From positions 1 through 13,244 of the forward strand of contig JADJVG010000025.1 in NCBI GenBank assembly GCA_016716675.1: a DNA stretch of 13,244 bases. Reading direction: 5' to 3'. A program made the position numbers and the translations under genes. Below are positions 1 to 7,284 of this stretch, piece after piece. The notes beneath the pieces were generated by a model. That model ran no database searches, was not told where the DNA came from, and saw only the letters and a list, made by a program, of their open reading frames with translations. This stretch comes from Hyphomicrobium sp. GTDB taxonomy: Bacteria; Pseudomonadota; Alphaproteobacteria; Rhizobiales; Hyphomicrobiaceae. Each line of letters opens with the position of its first letter. Position 1 is the first letter of the stretch.

Positions 1-1
1 G

Positions 2-239
2 CGTTCCGTCGCCAATCTCACGCGCCGGGATGCGATCGAATTCCCGGCGCTTGCCGGACAGATGCCGCTGTCGATCAGCGTCGAGCCCACGTCACTTGCC
101 GAAGCGAACCGCTCCTCCAACCGCTGCGCGAGGGAAAGTTGACCGGAGCCGCCGTTCTGATCCCCCGTGACGCGCCTCACGCCGCTTCGAGCGCTGCGCG
201 AGCAGGCTGCCAAACCGGTTGCGATTTGGGGAAAAGCTG
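2..239 (+). pseudogene. C-terminal remnant of a zinc-dependent alcohol dehydrogenase
   Basis: Frame 2 from the left edge reads RSVANLTRRDAIEFPALAG and then SLAEAN. Frame 1 from about position 115 continues with LREGKLTGAAVLIPR. Joined, this is the typical last 55 or so residues of a medium-chain, zinc-dependent alcohol dehydrogenase: the end of the cofactor domain and the final 'L-x-x-G-x-x-x-G-A-A-V-L-x-P' strand. One frameshift lies at about 110-117, around the run gctcctcc. The gene begins outside the window. Its reading frame runs on into the IS3 element that starts at 240 and stops there at 274-276, so the natural end is uncertain. No catalytic or zinc-binding residues are in the window. 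Family assignment rests on motif memory alone; the fragment is too short to say which alcohol is used. Confidence 0.6.
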
Positions 240-306
240 TGACCTGAGCCCCACAATCTCCTCCAGAATTGGGTAGGGCTCCGTAACCTCCAGGAGGAGA
301 CGGACG

Positions 307-1079
307 ATGCGTAAGAGTAGGTTCACCGAGGAACAGATCATCGCGATCCTGCGCGAGCAGGAGGCGGGCATGCCGGCGGCAGAGGTCTGCCGCAAGCACG
401 GGATTTCGAGTGCAGCCTTTACAAGTGGAAGGCGAAGTTCGGCGGCATGGACGTGTCCGACGCCAAGCGGCTCCGCGCCTTGACGACGAGAACGCGAAGC
501 CGAAGAAGCCTGGCCGAGGCGATGGTAGACAACGCGATCCTGAACGACGTGAACAGCCGAAAGTGGTGAAGCCCGCCGTTCAACGCAGGGCCGTGGCTCA
601 TGTGTGCGAGACGCATGACGTGAGCGAGCGGCGGGCAAGCGAAGCACTTGGATTTGACCGGACTTCAATCCGCTACCGGAGCCGCCGGGCGAATGATGCC
701 GGTGTCCGGCTGCGGATCAGACTTTGGCGTCGGAGCGCCGGCGCTTCGGCTACCGGCGTCTGCATTTTCTTTTGAAGCGTGAGGGCATCGTCATGAACCA
801 GAAGCGGTTCCGCCGTCTCTACCGGAAGAAGGTCCGCAGGTCAGGAAGCGTGGCTGCCGCCAGCGTGCACTCGGCATGCGAGCGCCGTTGAGCTTGCCGT
901 CGCGGGATTCGAACGCCGGTCGCTCGACTTCGTGTCGGACAGCTTCACGGATGGGCGGGTTCCGCGTCCTGGCGGTTGTCGATGATTGCACGCGGGAGCG
1001 CCTGGCGCCCGTCGCCGATATTTCGCTTTCAGGTGGCCGCGTCGCCCGCGAACTCTCCGCGGTGATTGCGCGCCTTGAC
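307..1079 (+). pseudogene. IS3-family transposase, orfA and front half of orfB, frameshifted
   Basis: The ATG at 307 follows a good ribosome-binding site (ccaggaggag). It opens an orfA reading MRKSRFTEEQIIAILREQEA, then AEVCRKHGIS, the helix-turn-helix DNA-binding half of an IS3 transposase. The frame is lost at about 421, where KWKAKFGGMDVSDAKRLRAL resumes in another frame, and again near 481-485 and 510. The orfB front (SERRASEALGFDRTSIRYRS) is in frame 2 and breaks near 720. The catalytic-domain start (FRVLAVVDD, GGRVARELSAVIARLD) is in frame 3 and ends exactly at the nested insertion. At least five frameshifts mean no functional protein. The downstream half resumes at 2287 in the same reading frame once the nested element is removed. 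Confidence 0.85.
1077..1079. repeat. Target-site duplication GAC, left copy
   Basis: GAC directly precedes the TGACC end of the nested IS3 element and is repeated at 2284-2286 straight after its other end. Removing the element plus one copy rejoins the interrupted orfB in frame: ARLD, then GQRRVSDNGTELTS. Three bases is a usual duplication size for IS3-family elements. Confidence 0.75.
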
Positions 1080-1103
1080 TGACCATCCCCGATTGGTACT
1101 CGT

Positions 1104-2215
1104 TTATAAGTAGACTCCGTTCTGGTTATGGTCCTCGCTGGACCGTCGTGCGAACTCGTTTGGCGTGAGCCCGTCGAGGCTCGTGTGGGGCCTTTCCTCG
1201 TTGTAGTCGACGCGCCAGGCCTCGATGATCTGGCGAGCCTCGCGCAGCGTCGAGAACAGCGTCTCGTTCAGGCATTCGTCGCGTAGGCGCCCGTTGAAGC
1301 TCTCGATGAAGCCGTTCTGTTGCGGCTTGCCTGGTGCGATGTAGTGCCAGGCGATGCCGGTCTCCAGTTGCCAACTGAGCATCGCCCTTGACGTCAGTTC
1401 GGTGCCGTTGTCGCTCACAATCGAACATGGCTTGCCTCGCACCTCGATCAGGCGGCTAAGTTCGCGGGCAACGCGCGTGCCCGAAAGCGACGTATCCACC
1501 ACCAGAGACAGACACTCGCGCGTGAAGTCATCGACGATGGCGAGCACGCGGAACCGCCGCCCGTCTCGAAGGGCATCCGACACGAAGTCCAAGCTCCAGC
1601 GCTGGTTTTTGCCAGCTGGCACCACCATCAGCGCGCGCGTTCCAAGAGCACGTTTCCGCCCACGGCGGCCGCGAACGCCGAGCTTTTCCTCACGGTACAG
1701 GCGATAGACCTTCTTGTGATTCACAACCACGCCCTCCCGCCGCAGCACCAGATATAGCCGCCAATATCCAAACCGCCGGCGCGCCAGCGCCAACGCACGA
1801 AGACGCGCGCGAAGCGCTCCATCGTCACTTCGACGGCTGCGGTAGCGGTAGACCTTCGGCGCAACGCCGACCAAGCGGCAGGCACGCCGTTGCGAATAGT
1901 CTCTCGTTTCGATCGCCCAGCTCACGGCGCTTTTCCTCGACCTGGGCGTCAGAAGTTTTTTGTCAGCATCTCTTTCAAGGTCGCGTTGTCCATGACCTCT
2001 TCCGCAAGACGCTTCTTCAGCCGGCGGTTCTCCTCCTCCAGCGCCTTCAGGCGCTTGGCGTCGGACACCTGCATGCCGCCGAATGTCGATTTCCACTTGT
2101 AGAAGGTCGCGTTCGAGATGCCGTACTTGCGGCAGATCTCCGCCGTCGGCCGTCCCGATTCCTGCTCCCGCAGGATCGCGATCACCTGCTCGTCCGAATA
2201 CTTACCCTTACGCAT
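1104..2215 (-). CDS. IS3-family OrfAB transposase made by -1 frameshifting
   Basis: After the heptamer A AAA AAC the -1 frame reads KKLLTPRSRKSAVSWAIETR and runs open to 1104, giving a fusion of about 370 residues. The orfB part carries the HTH_21-like region (RRACRLVGVAPKVYRYRS), RRFGYWRLYLVLRREG, and the integrase-type catalytic core. The first acidic residue is in WSLDFVSD and the second in IVSDNGTELTS. The glutamate is in NGFIESFNGRLRDECLNE, exactly 35 residues after the second aspartate, the DD(35)E spacing of the family. The C-terminus has the usual DYNEERPHTSLDGLTPNEF. The open frame upstream of the slip, towards 2096, is a shadow of orfA and is not expected to be a separate start. All catalytic residues are present, so an active enzyme is plausible. 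Confidence 0.9.
1949..2215 (-). CDS. IS3-family OrfA, helix-turn-helix DNA-binding protein
   Basis: 88 residues starting MRKGKYSDEQVIAILREQES. The helix-turn-helix lies at about residues 20-45 (TAEICRKYGISNATFYKWKS). A leucine-zipper-like stretch follows at about 55-85 (ALEEENRRLKKRLAEEVMDN), the usual multimerisation part of IS3 OrfA. The start at 2215 is supported by gggagac just upstream on the minus strand. OrfA alone normally binds the ends and limits transposition. It ends in MLTKNF-stop directly after the slippery heptamer at 1955-1961, where a fraction of ribosomes would shift into orfB. Confidence 0.92.
   Translation of the reverse strand: MRKGKYSDEQVIAILREQESGRPTAEICRKYGISNATFYKWKSTFGGMQVSDAKRLKALEEENRRLKKRLAEEVMDNATLKEMLTKNF
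1955..1961 (-). promoter_or_regulatory. Programmed -1 ribosomal frameshift heptamer A AAA AAC
   Basis: On the minus strand the orfA codons ACA AAA AAC TTC TGA contain the heptamer A AAA AAC in the correct phase. Slipping back one base gives AAA AAA CTT CTG, which is the start of the open orfB frame. The orfA stop follows two codons later. This arrangement is standard for IS3-family elements. Confidence 0.85.
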
Positions 2216-2283
2216 CGTCCGTCTCCCTTGGGTGACGAACGAAGTCTACATCATTTCGGGTACCCGTTCAGGGGGAGGGTCAG

Positions 2284-2286
2284 GAC
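2284..2286. repeat. Target-site duplication GAC, right copy
   Basis: Matches GAC at 1077-1079 on the other side of the nested IS3 element. See that entry for how the duplication restores the host reading frame. Confidence 0.75.
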
Positions 2287-2637
2287 GGCCAAAGACGCGT
2301 CTCGGACAACGGCACGGAACTGACCAGTATGGCGATCCTGGCGTGGAGCAAGGAGACCGGCGTCGACTGGCGGAAATATATCGCGCCGGGCAAGCCTCAG
2401 CAGAATGCCTTCGCGGAGAGCTTCATAGGGCGCTTGAGAGACGAGTGCCTGAATGAGATGCTGTTATCGACGCTAACTGAGGCCCGCTCTGTCCTTGGTC
2501 GCCGGCGCCACGACTACAATCAGGTTCGACCGCATTCGGTTTGCCAATAGGACGCCGGAAGAGTTCCACGCCCACGATCTGGCCCTTTGCCTGACGAACG
2601 ATCAGGAGCACAAAACCAGCCCAGGACTCTCCTCTGA
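2284..2637 (+). pseudogene. Distal half of the interrupted IS3 orfB (DDE core end and C-terminus)
   Basis: The first three bases are the second copy of the GAC duplication. From 2287, in the phase that continues the left half, the reading is VSDNGTELTSMAILAWSKET, then YIAPGKPQQNAFAESFIGRL and DYNQVRPHS. It therefore keeps the second aspartate and the glutamate of the catalytic triad. The frame breaks at about 2538 (ttcggtttgcc). RTPEEFHAHDLAL then continues in another frame to an ancestral stop at 2635-2637, as judged by the parallel copy near 12894. Relative to that copy it has a three-residue difference at the histidine of 'DWHYIAPG' (here DWRKYIAPG). Confidence 0.85.
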
Positions 2638-2667
2638 CTGGATGAGAGAAGGGTCTCAGGTCACCAG

Positions 2668-2736
2668 ATATCCGCTTTCTGGATTGAGCGGAACTCTGAA
2701 AACTGCCAAGCGTCGAACCTGACCCGAAGCGGATAT
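2668..2736. repeat. 10-bp inverted repeat ATATCCGCTT...AAGCGGATAT
   Basis: ATATCCGCTT at 2668-2677 is the exact reverse complement of AAGCGGATAT at 2727-2736, with 49 bases between. It lies just outside the right end of the outer IS3 element and about 40 bases beyond the end of the LuxR pseudogene. It resembles the small AAGCGGA(C/T)AT-type palindromic repeats scattered in Bradyrhizobium-like genomes, but I cannot confirm that here. The loop is long, so a terminator role is unlikely. Confidence 0.35.
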
Positions 2737-2774
2737 GTACGCCACTAGGTGGCGACTCGATTGGCGTTGTTGCC

Positions 2775-3914
2775 TCAGCCGTCCTCCGACATGCGCACCG
2801 GCGGCAGGAGCCGGTTGACCAAAGCAATGAGTTCGACTGCCGATTGACGCCAGTCTTGGAGAAAATGCCGAGCATATGGGTTCTCGCCGCGGTACTGTAG
2901 GCGATCTGCATCGCTTCGGCGGGCTCGTTAAGCGTATGGCCTTCGGCCAACTGCAAGAGCATGCGAGCCTCGGTGGGGGTCAACGCGAAAGCTTTGGCGA
3001 CCGCCTGACAGAACTTGGTGCCCGTGACTCGGATTTCGCGATGAACACCGCCGCGACGCCCGGGGACATGACGTCTTTACCTAGTTTGACACCAGCGATA
3101 GGTAGAACGTGCGCAATCGATGCTCGGAGCCGACCGTCAGTGGTATACCAATACCCGCCGCACTGATCGAATGTTTGCCGTTGCACAGGCTGATCGCCCG
3201 AGTGAGTTCAGCCGTGGCAGCGGGCAACGAGGACTGTAATTTACCCTCAATTCTTGAAATGGGACTGCGCTCGCGCAACATGCGTTCCCCGGCCGCGTTG
3301 ACATGAATGATACGGCAGTCTGCATCGGTGATTACGATGCCGATGCTAATCACGTCGAACGATGCGCACATGGTATTCATCGCAACGGCTCTGTGCTTTG
3401 GAGATCGCCAATCGTGATTGCGCGGCGAATGGGAGCAAGGAGCCGCAGGTTCGATACTTCGTCGTCTCCAGCAACACCTACGGACTCGTGACGTGAGGCA
3501 CCGAAGATTCCGATACGGCCCGGCTCCCCAGCACGACTGTTTGCAGGGAATCGATGAACCCCTTGTGGCCTGCCCCACTTGACGTGGATAGGCATCCCCT
3601 CGACGACCTCAAGGCCACGAAACGAGACATCACCAGAGGCTCGTCGAGGGGAACAGCAGCGCTCAACAGTGGGCGATTGAGTTGAGTATGAATTCGGTCC
3701 AGTCCAGAAACCGCTCTGACCAGTACGAGCCATGACCGCACTCGTTGACCACCTTGACGGAATGACGCTCAAAGTCGACCGTATAGATGAGGGACGTAGC
3801 ATGACAGTTCTGCCGCGATACTTCCATCGTCGACGGCCACTTGCCGGGATCGAGAGCACACTCATAAATATCGCTGACGATATCGATTGTCTGGAGCGTC
3901 CATTGCCGCCTCAT
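2775..3914 (-). pseudogene. LuxR-family transcriptional regulator with PAS-like region, frameshifted
   Basis: The likely start at 3914 gives MRRQWTLQTIDIVSDIYECA and then LDPGKWPS, a common N-terminus of alphaproteobacterial LuxR-type regulators. Further along, in other frames, come LDEPLVMSRFVAL, GIFGASRHESVGVAG and FDVISIGIVITDADCRIIHV followed by NAAGERML, which looks like a PAS sensor core. The C-terminus has the LuxR helix-turn-helix: LTPTEARMLLQLAEGHTLNE, then STAARTHMLGIFSKTGVNRQ. The tail ELIALVNRLLPPVRMSEDG ends at the stop 2775-2777. At about 380 codons the length is normal for this type. At least six frameshifts interrupt it (near 3665, 3600, 3530, 3430, 3165, 3010 and 2835). It is transcribed divergently from the large secreted-protein genes, which suggests it once controlled them. 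Ligand unknown. Confidence 0.8.
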
Positions 3915-3964
3915 ATGAAATGTCCGGGCTTCAATGCCATAATAGTCAAAACTTTTTCAAAGTC

Positions 3965-3980
3965 TCCACCAAATGGTGGA
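3965..3980. promoter_or_regulatory. 16-bp palindrome, candidate operator between divergent genes
   Basis: TCCACCA-AA-TGGTGGA has perfect 7-bp arms around a 2-bp centre. It lies in the 164-bp gap between the start of the LuxR-type regulator (3914, minus) and the first secreted-protein gene (4079, plus). Its size and symmetry suit a dimeric helix-turn-helix regulator. The binding protein is inferred only from position. Confidence 0.45.
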
Positions 3981-4289
3981 AGTATAGCCTCGGCACACGT
4001 GGGATAAATCAATCACGTTACTCAAAAGATGTTTTTGCCAACGCCATCGGCCCTTTATTTCCTGGGCCCGCGTGATCCATGAAGCTCACCGTCGCGAGAG
4101 CCTGTTTCTCCGGCCTCCTCCTTTTAGCGGCCTTTCTTCTCGCGCCCAAATTAACGACGCTGTCCAAAGCCCAATCGGCGGATAGAGCGTCCTCATCAGC
4201 ACCTTCCAGCGCCATCGCCGCCGGTGATATCGCGATCTCCGGGCTCCCCGGCGTCAAGCTCCAGTGGCACTAGCGTTTTGCCCGGCGTC

Positions 4290-5480
4290 GATCCGCTGGA
4301 TCAGACGGTTACCGATGGAGACGGCGTATCGCTACGTGTCTGGGACGTCAGGAATATCGGTGGTCCTTTGGCCGGTCAGCTGGTCAATCCGCTCAGCAAG
4401 TTTGAGATCAAGGCCCGTGACGTTGGCTTGGTCTTCAGCGTTGCTGTGGAAGCTGACCCAAACGATACTGCGAAAGTGCCAAACCTCTATGCAGCGGCAA
4501 CCTCCGCATTCGGGCTGCATATCGTCACTCCTCTCCAGAAGACGCGGCGCAGGCTACACGCCTCGCTGCTGGTGCTCCAAACGCCCGTTACATGTCCGGT
4601 CAATTTGGCGATCGTCCGAAGAAGGCCAGGTTCGATCTGGAAGATCGATGGTAAGACGGGGCGCCATCTGCTCTTTGCGAACACGATCGACTCAGGGGTT
4701 GCAAACAGCGGGCCAGGCATTGGCGGGCTGGCCTACGATCCGGCGAGCACAACGCTTTACGCATCAGACGTGGAGACCGGTCTCATTCATCGCTTCTCTA
4801 TCGGTCAGAATGGCGTAGACCTAGGGCAGTTCGATCACGGCAAGACGGGACGAAAATTACTCAACTTGCCGGTTGTCGTGGACGATGGCCGCAGAGCCGA
4901 GATCACTGACCCTCAATTCCGAGTGGACGACCCGGGAACGTGGGGCTTTACGCAAGCCGAGCGGCGTGTCGATGCGATGGCGGTGCACAGCGGACGGCTC
5001 TATTACGCCATTGCCGCCGGACCCGAAGTATTCTCGGTTGGTCTCAACGCGGACGGCGGTTTTGCGACCGACGTAAGATCTGAATTGCTCGTCAAGGCCG
5101 ATCGGCCCGCACCCGTTACCGGCATGCTCTTCGATAGCAAAGGGCGTATGACACTAGCCATCCGCGGCGCAGTAAAGCCTTCCATGATTTCAGCCGCTTC
5201 ACGGAGCCGGGCAGCGGACAGGTGCTCCGCTATTTGCCTGAGGTACCAGATGATCCCGCGACGCCCGATGCTTGGATTCCAGAGCCGCAGGAATACGCGA
5301 TTGGAATGTCGGACTCTCAGAAAGCTGCTACAGGTGGTGTATTGCTGGCGCACGCCTATCGTTCCGATGGCACAATAGATCTCGCCTCGTGCGAGGGCAC
5401 GCTGGCATCGACGGGTAATGCGCTCACGTCTGACCGCCTCTCCATGGCGTACAACTCACCGCCGTTGATGCAGTGCGTCC
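4290..5480 (+). other. Propeller-like N-terminal domain of the giant secreted protein
   Basis: The frame starting at 4224 reads SLRVWDVRNIGGPLAGQLVN, later GSIWKIDGKTG, GGLAYDPASTTLYASDVETG, HRFSIGQNG, DAMAVHSGRLYYAIAAGPEV and PVTGMLFDSKGRMTLAIRGA. Repeated 'G-x-A-Y-D...L-Y-A-S-D' and 'G-R-L-Y-Y' strands are typical of NHL/SMP-30-like beta-propellers. Between about 4525 and 4625 the stretch is out of frame (there frame 1 reads EDAAQATRLAAGAPNARYMS) and then returns, a compensating pair of indels. The frame is lost again at about 5180 and resumes as FTEPGSGQVLRYLPEVPDDP. Assignment to a propeller is by strand pattern only. Confidence 0.5.
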
Positions 5481-5714
5481 GAAAAATGCACCGCCCGTAG
5501 CGAGCGCATTCATTGATTTCGACGGCAAGCCCGATGACGCTGCAGGTCGCGGACTTGTCGGTGACGTGGAGGCCGTGCGCAATTGCACGGGCACAGGTGG
5601 TCCCGGCTATCCCCCTGTCGTCAGTGGAGGCGGATTTCGCCTGCAGTGGGCGGCGGCGCGGCAGGACCGGCGGGGTTTCTCCGGTCGCTGGGGAGACGCC
5701 AGGCACAACGCAGT

Positions 5715-5791
5715 CCGCCTGTCGTCGACGAGCAGCCAGGTGGCGGCGCGGGTTACCGATCTGCCGCCCGTTGTCGACGAGCAGCCAGGTG
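5715..5791 (+). repeat. Tandem PPVVDEQPG linker repeat, 28 bp, two copies out of phase
   Basis: Copies at 5715-5742 and 5764-5791 differ at two bases and both encode PPVVDEQPG. They start 49 bases apart, so they lie in different frames (frame 3, then frame 1). A coding tandem repeat should have a period divisible by three, so a one-base indel has occurred between them. The surrounding Gly/Pro-rich sequence is a flexible linker between the propeller and the first DUF11-like repeat. Confidence 0.8.
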
Positions 5792-5864
5792 AAGGCGGTG
5801 GCGGCAATGGCGAGGGTGCGCCGAAACGGGCGAGGCGACGAATGCCGACGGCATCAAGGTCACG

Positions 5865-6225
5865 AAAACCGGTCCTGCAAGCCGCGCTCCGATGCAACCT
5901 GCGGTTTCGACATTTCTGTCGAAAACACGACCGACAAAGAGATCGCCGGAACAATTGTCGTCGATGACATCCCAACGACGGCAATAGGCAAGCCCGATGA
6001 TGCGGTGTTGGTGAGCAGCTCCGGTGCGCCATGGGTATGTACGCAAGCCCAGTCCCAGTGCCTACCGAAACCTGGAGAGCCAACGAATTGTACGCCTGCT
6101 GCAGTGACATGCCGGCATCCGGGTCCGCTCCCGGCGAAAAGCGCACTGCCGCCGTTGAAAGTCACTTTCAAACTTAGCGCCAGCGAGACCGCCAAGGAGT
6201 TTAAGAATTGCGCATTCGTGGAGCC
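5865..6225 (+). other. DUF11-like beta repeat 1
   Basis: It begins KTGPAS at 5865. After a frame change it runs SCKPRSDATCGFDISVENTT, DKEIAGTIVVDD, then CRHPGPLPAKSALPPLKVTF and SASETAKEFKNCAFVE. The pattern 'KTGP-x-x-C...C-x-F-x-I-x-V-x-N' followed by a closing 'N-C-A' is shared with the three repeats at 7285-8500. It fits the immunoglobulin-like DUF11/conserved-repeat type found in bacterial surface proteins. Confidence 0.6.
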
Positions 6226-6674
6226 GAAGTCCGGGGGCGCGCCAGGCAGCCGCAAGGTCAGTTCGAGCCGCCGGGCGGTGTACTCAACAAAGGCGACGCG
6301 ACGAAACTTCCCGGATGTTGAACCGATCCGGAGCCGCCGGTCGCATGGCGGCACAGCGCCCTCAGCCAGCGGCGCTGGCAACTCCTGCGCCCTGGTCTCC
6401 TCGGAGGGGCCAAGAAGTTATGCGGCCCGGAGTTCTGCATTGTCATAGAAGACATCGGCAATCCGGAGTTCGTCCACTTCCGCGTCGAGGCCTTAGGACA
6501 AGCCGACTACAAATATAACCTTCGCGCTGGTGCGGAACCTCAAGTCGAGATCAAGAACGAGCCGTGACCTATACGAGGCGCGGGCATGATGTCTCGATAC
6601 AAGGGTGCGCCACAGCTCCGCTCACCTCCATTTGCGGGGATTGGCACGTGTTCCCACTCGGCCGACTTTTGTCC

Positions 6675-6788
6675 TGCAGAGACTTTGCCAATACCGCACT
6701 TAAACAGATTTCTGAAAGCTTCAGCAACAGATGCAACTTCGGCACACCACGCTGGACGAATACGGCGGACCATCACTTCTACTGGTGT
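6675..6788 (+). other. Cysteine/aromatic repeat, copy 1
   Basis: CRDFANTALKQISESFSNRC, then a W seven residues later and HHFYWC at the end. It shares the pattern C-x2-[FY]-A-x2-A-x11-C-x6-W with copy 2 and with copy 4 in the downstream gene. Spacing between the first two cysteines is exactly 19 residues in copies 1-4. Confidence 0.7.
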
Positions 6789-6880
6789 ATGATCCGCCGA
6801 GAATGATCATCCCGCAAACAAATTCGGAAACACTCGGGCGCAGTCAAGATCTCCTTTCATGTAGAGAGTCATACAATTAC

Positions 6881-6991
6881 TGCGCAGCCTACGCCGCAGC
6901 GGCTGAAGCGGACATCAAGACCCAGCTGGAACGCAAATGTAATTTATCGGGCCCGCGCTGGTCCATGTCCAGCGACCATCTCGGCTGGTGC
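6881..6991 (+). other. Cysteine/aromatic repeat, copy 2
   Basis: CAAYAAAAEADIKTQLERKC, followed by NLSGPRWSMSSDHLGWC. Cysteine positions 1, 20 and 37 and the tryptophan at 27 match copy 1 (1, 20, 38 and 27). It is followed by a charged, probably helical stretch (EVDTAERKRELEEC). Confidence 0.75.
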
Positions 6992-7284
6992 ATGCAGCAG
7001 AGACCGAATAAGGCGGCAATCGAAGTCGACACAGCCGAACGCAAACGGGAATTGGAAGAGTGCGTCGGCGGCGTAGTGGCGAAAATTCCGGGTGACGTTA
7101 CTACCGATCCAAAGAAAACCTCTCAAAACAGCTGACCCCGGTCAGCCGCAGCCCGCACCAGCTCCCTCGCAACAACCTGCACCACAAGCTTGCGTAGATA
7201 TTCCGCTTGAGCCCGCAGACAAAGCGCAGCAACCCGAGCAGCAGCAAACAGGAGAACTTCGCTTCCGCAAGATGCCGGCGGTGA

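Larger units (their letters stand above)
1080..2283 (-). mobile_element. Intact IS3-family insertion sequence, nested in an older IS3 element
   Basis: Two overlapping frames on the minus strand (orfA and orfB) sit between imperfect inverted ends. The end at 1080 reads TGACCATCCCCGATTGGTAC. The other end, read on the minus strand from 2282, reads TGACCCTCCCCCTGAACGGG; the shared pattern continues inward with GTAGACT(T/C)CGTTC. Length is about 1.2 kb. The GAC duplication and the in-frame rejoining of the host gene place the ends at 1080 and 2283. The right end then carries one extra base relative to perfect symmetry. This is the only element in the window with no inactivating mutation that I can see, so it is probably the youngest insertion and could still be mobile. 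Confidence 0.9.
240..2663 (+). mobile_element. Old IS3-family element, frameshifted and split by a second IS3-family element
   Basis: The left end begins TGACCTGAGCCCC at 240. The right end, read on the minus strand from 2663, begins TGACCTGAGACCC, so the two ends form an imperfect inverted repeat starting TGACCTGAG. Removing the nested insertion (1080-2283 plus one target copy) leaves about 1.2 kb, the normal size for IS3-family elements. Inside are recognisable orfA and orfB segments on the plus strand, each broken by small indels. No matching target duplication is visible next to 240 and 2663 (left flank GCTG, right flank CCAG), so the present flanks may not be the original ones. A second copy of its 3' third lies at about 12626-12922 in the same orientation. 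Confidence 0.85.

Noticed and set aside
1104..2096. A separate 330-codon orfB start at 2096
   Set aside because: Residues before the slip site are orfA read in another frame (Arg/Gly-rich) and no ribosome-binding site is evident. Frameshifting from orfA explains the product better.
236..2668. Target-site duplication of the outer IS3 element
   Set aside because: Flanks GCTG and CCAG do not match in any simple register, so no duplication is claimed.
2423..2983. A single 186-codon minus-strand gene
   Set aside because: Only the first 50 or so residues are LuxR helix-turn-helix. The rest runs after a frameshift through intergenic sequence and into the IS3 element, so it is part of the regulator pseudogene.
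3981..4078. Sigma-70 style promoter for the first secreted-protein gene
   Set aside because: Candidate -35 and -10 boxes (for example TTGCCA and TTTATT) have wrong spacing, so no promoter is called.
5607..6381. Long minus-strand open frames (179 and 173 codons) opposite the secreted-protein gene
   Set aside because: They read as Arg/Pro/Ala-rich sequence with no recognisable domain or start signal. The plus-strand frames here carry the DUF11-like and PPVVDEQPG motifs, so these are GC-rich shadows.
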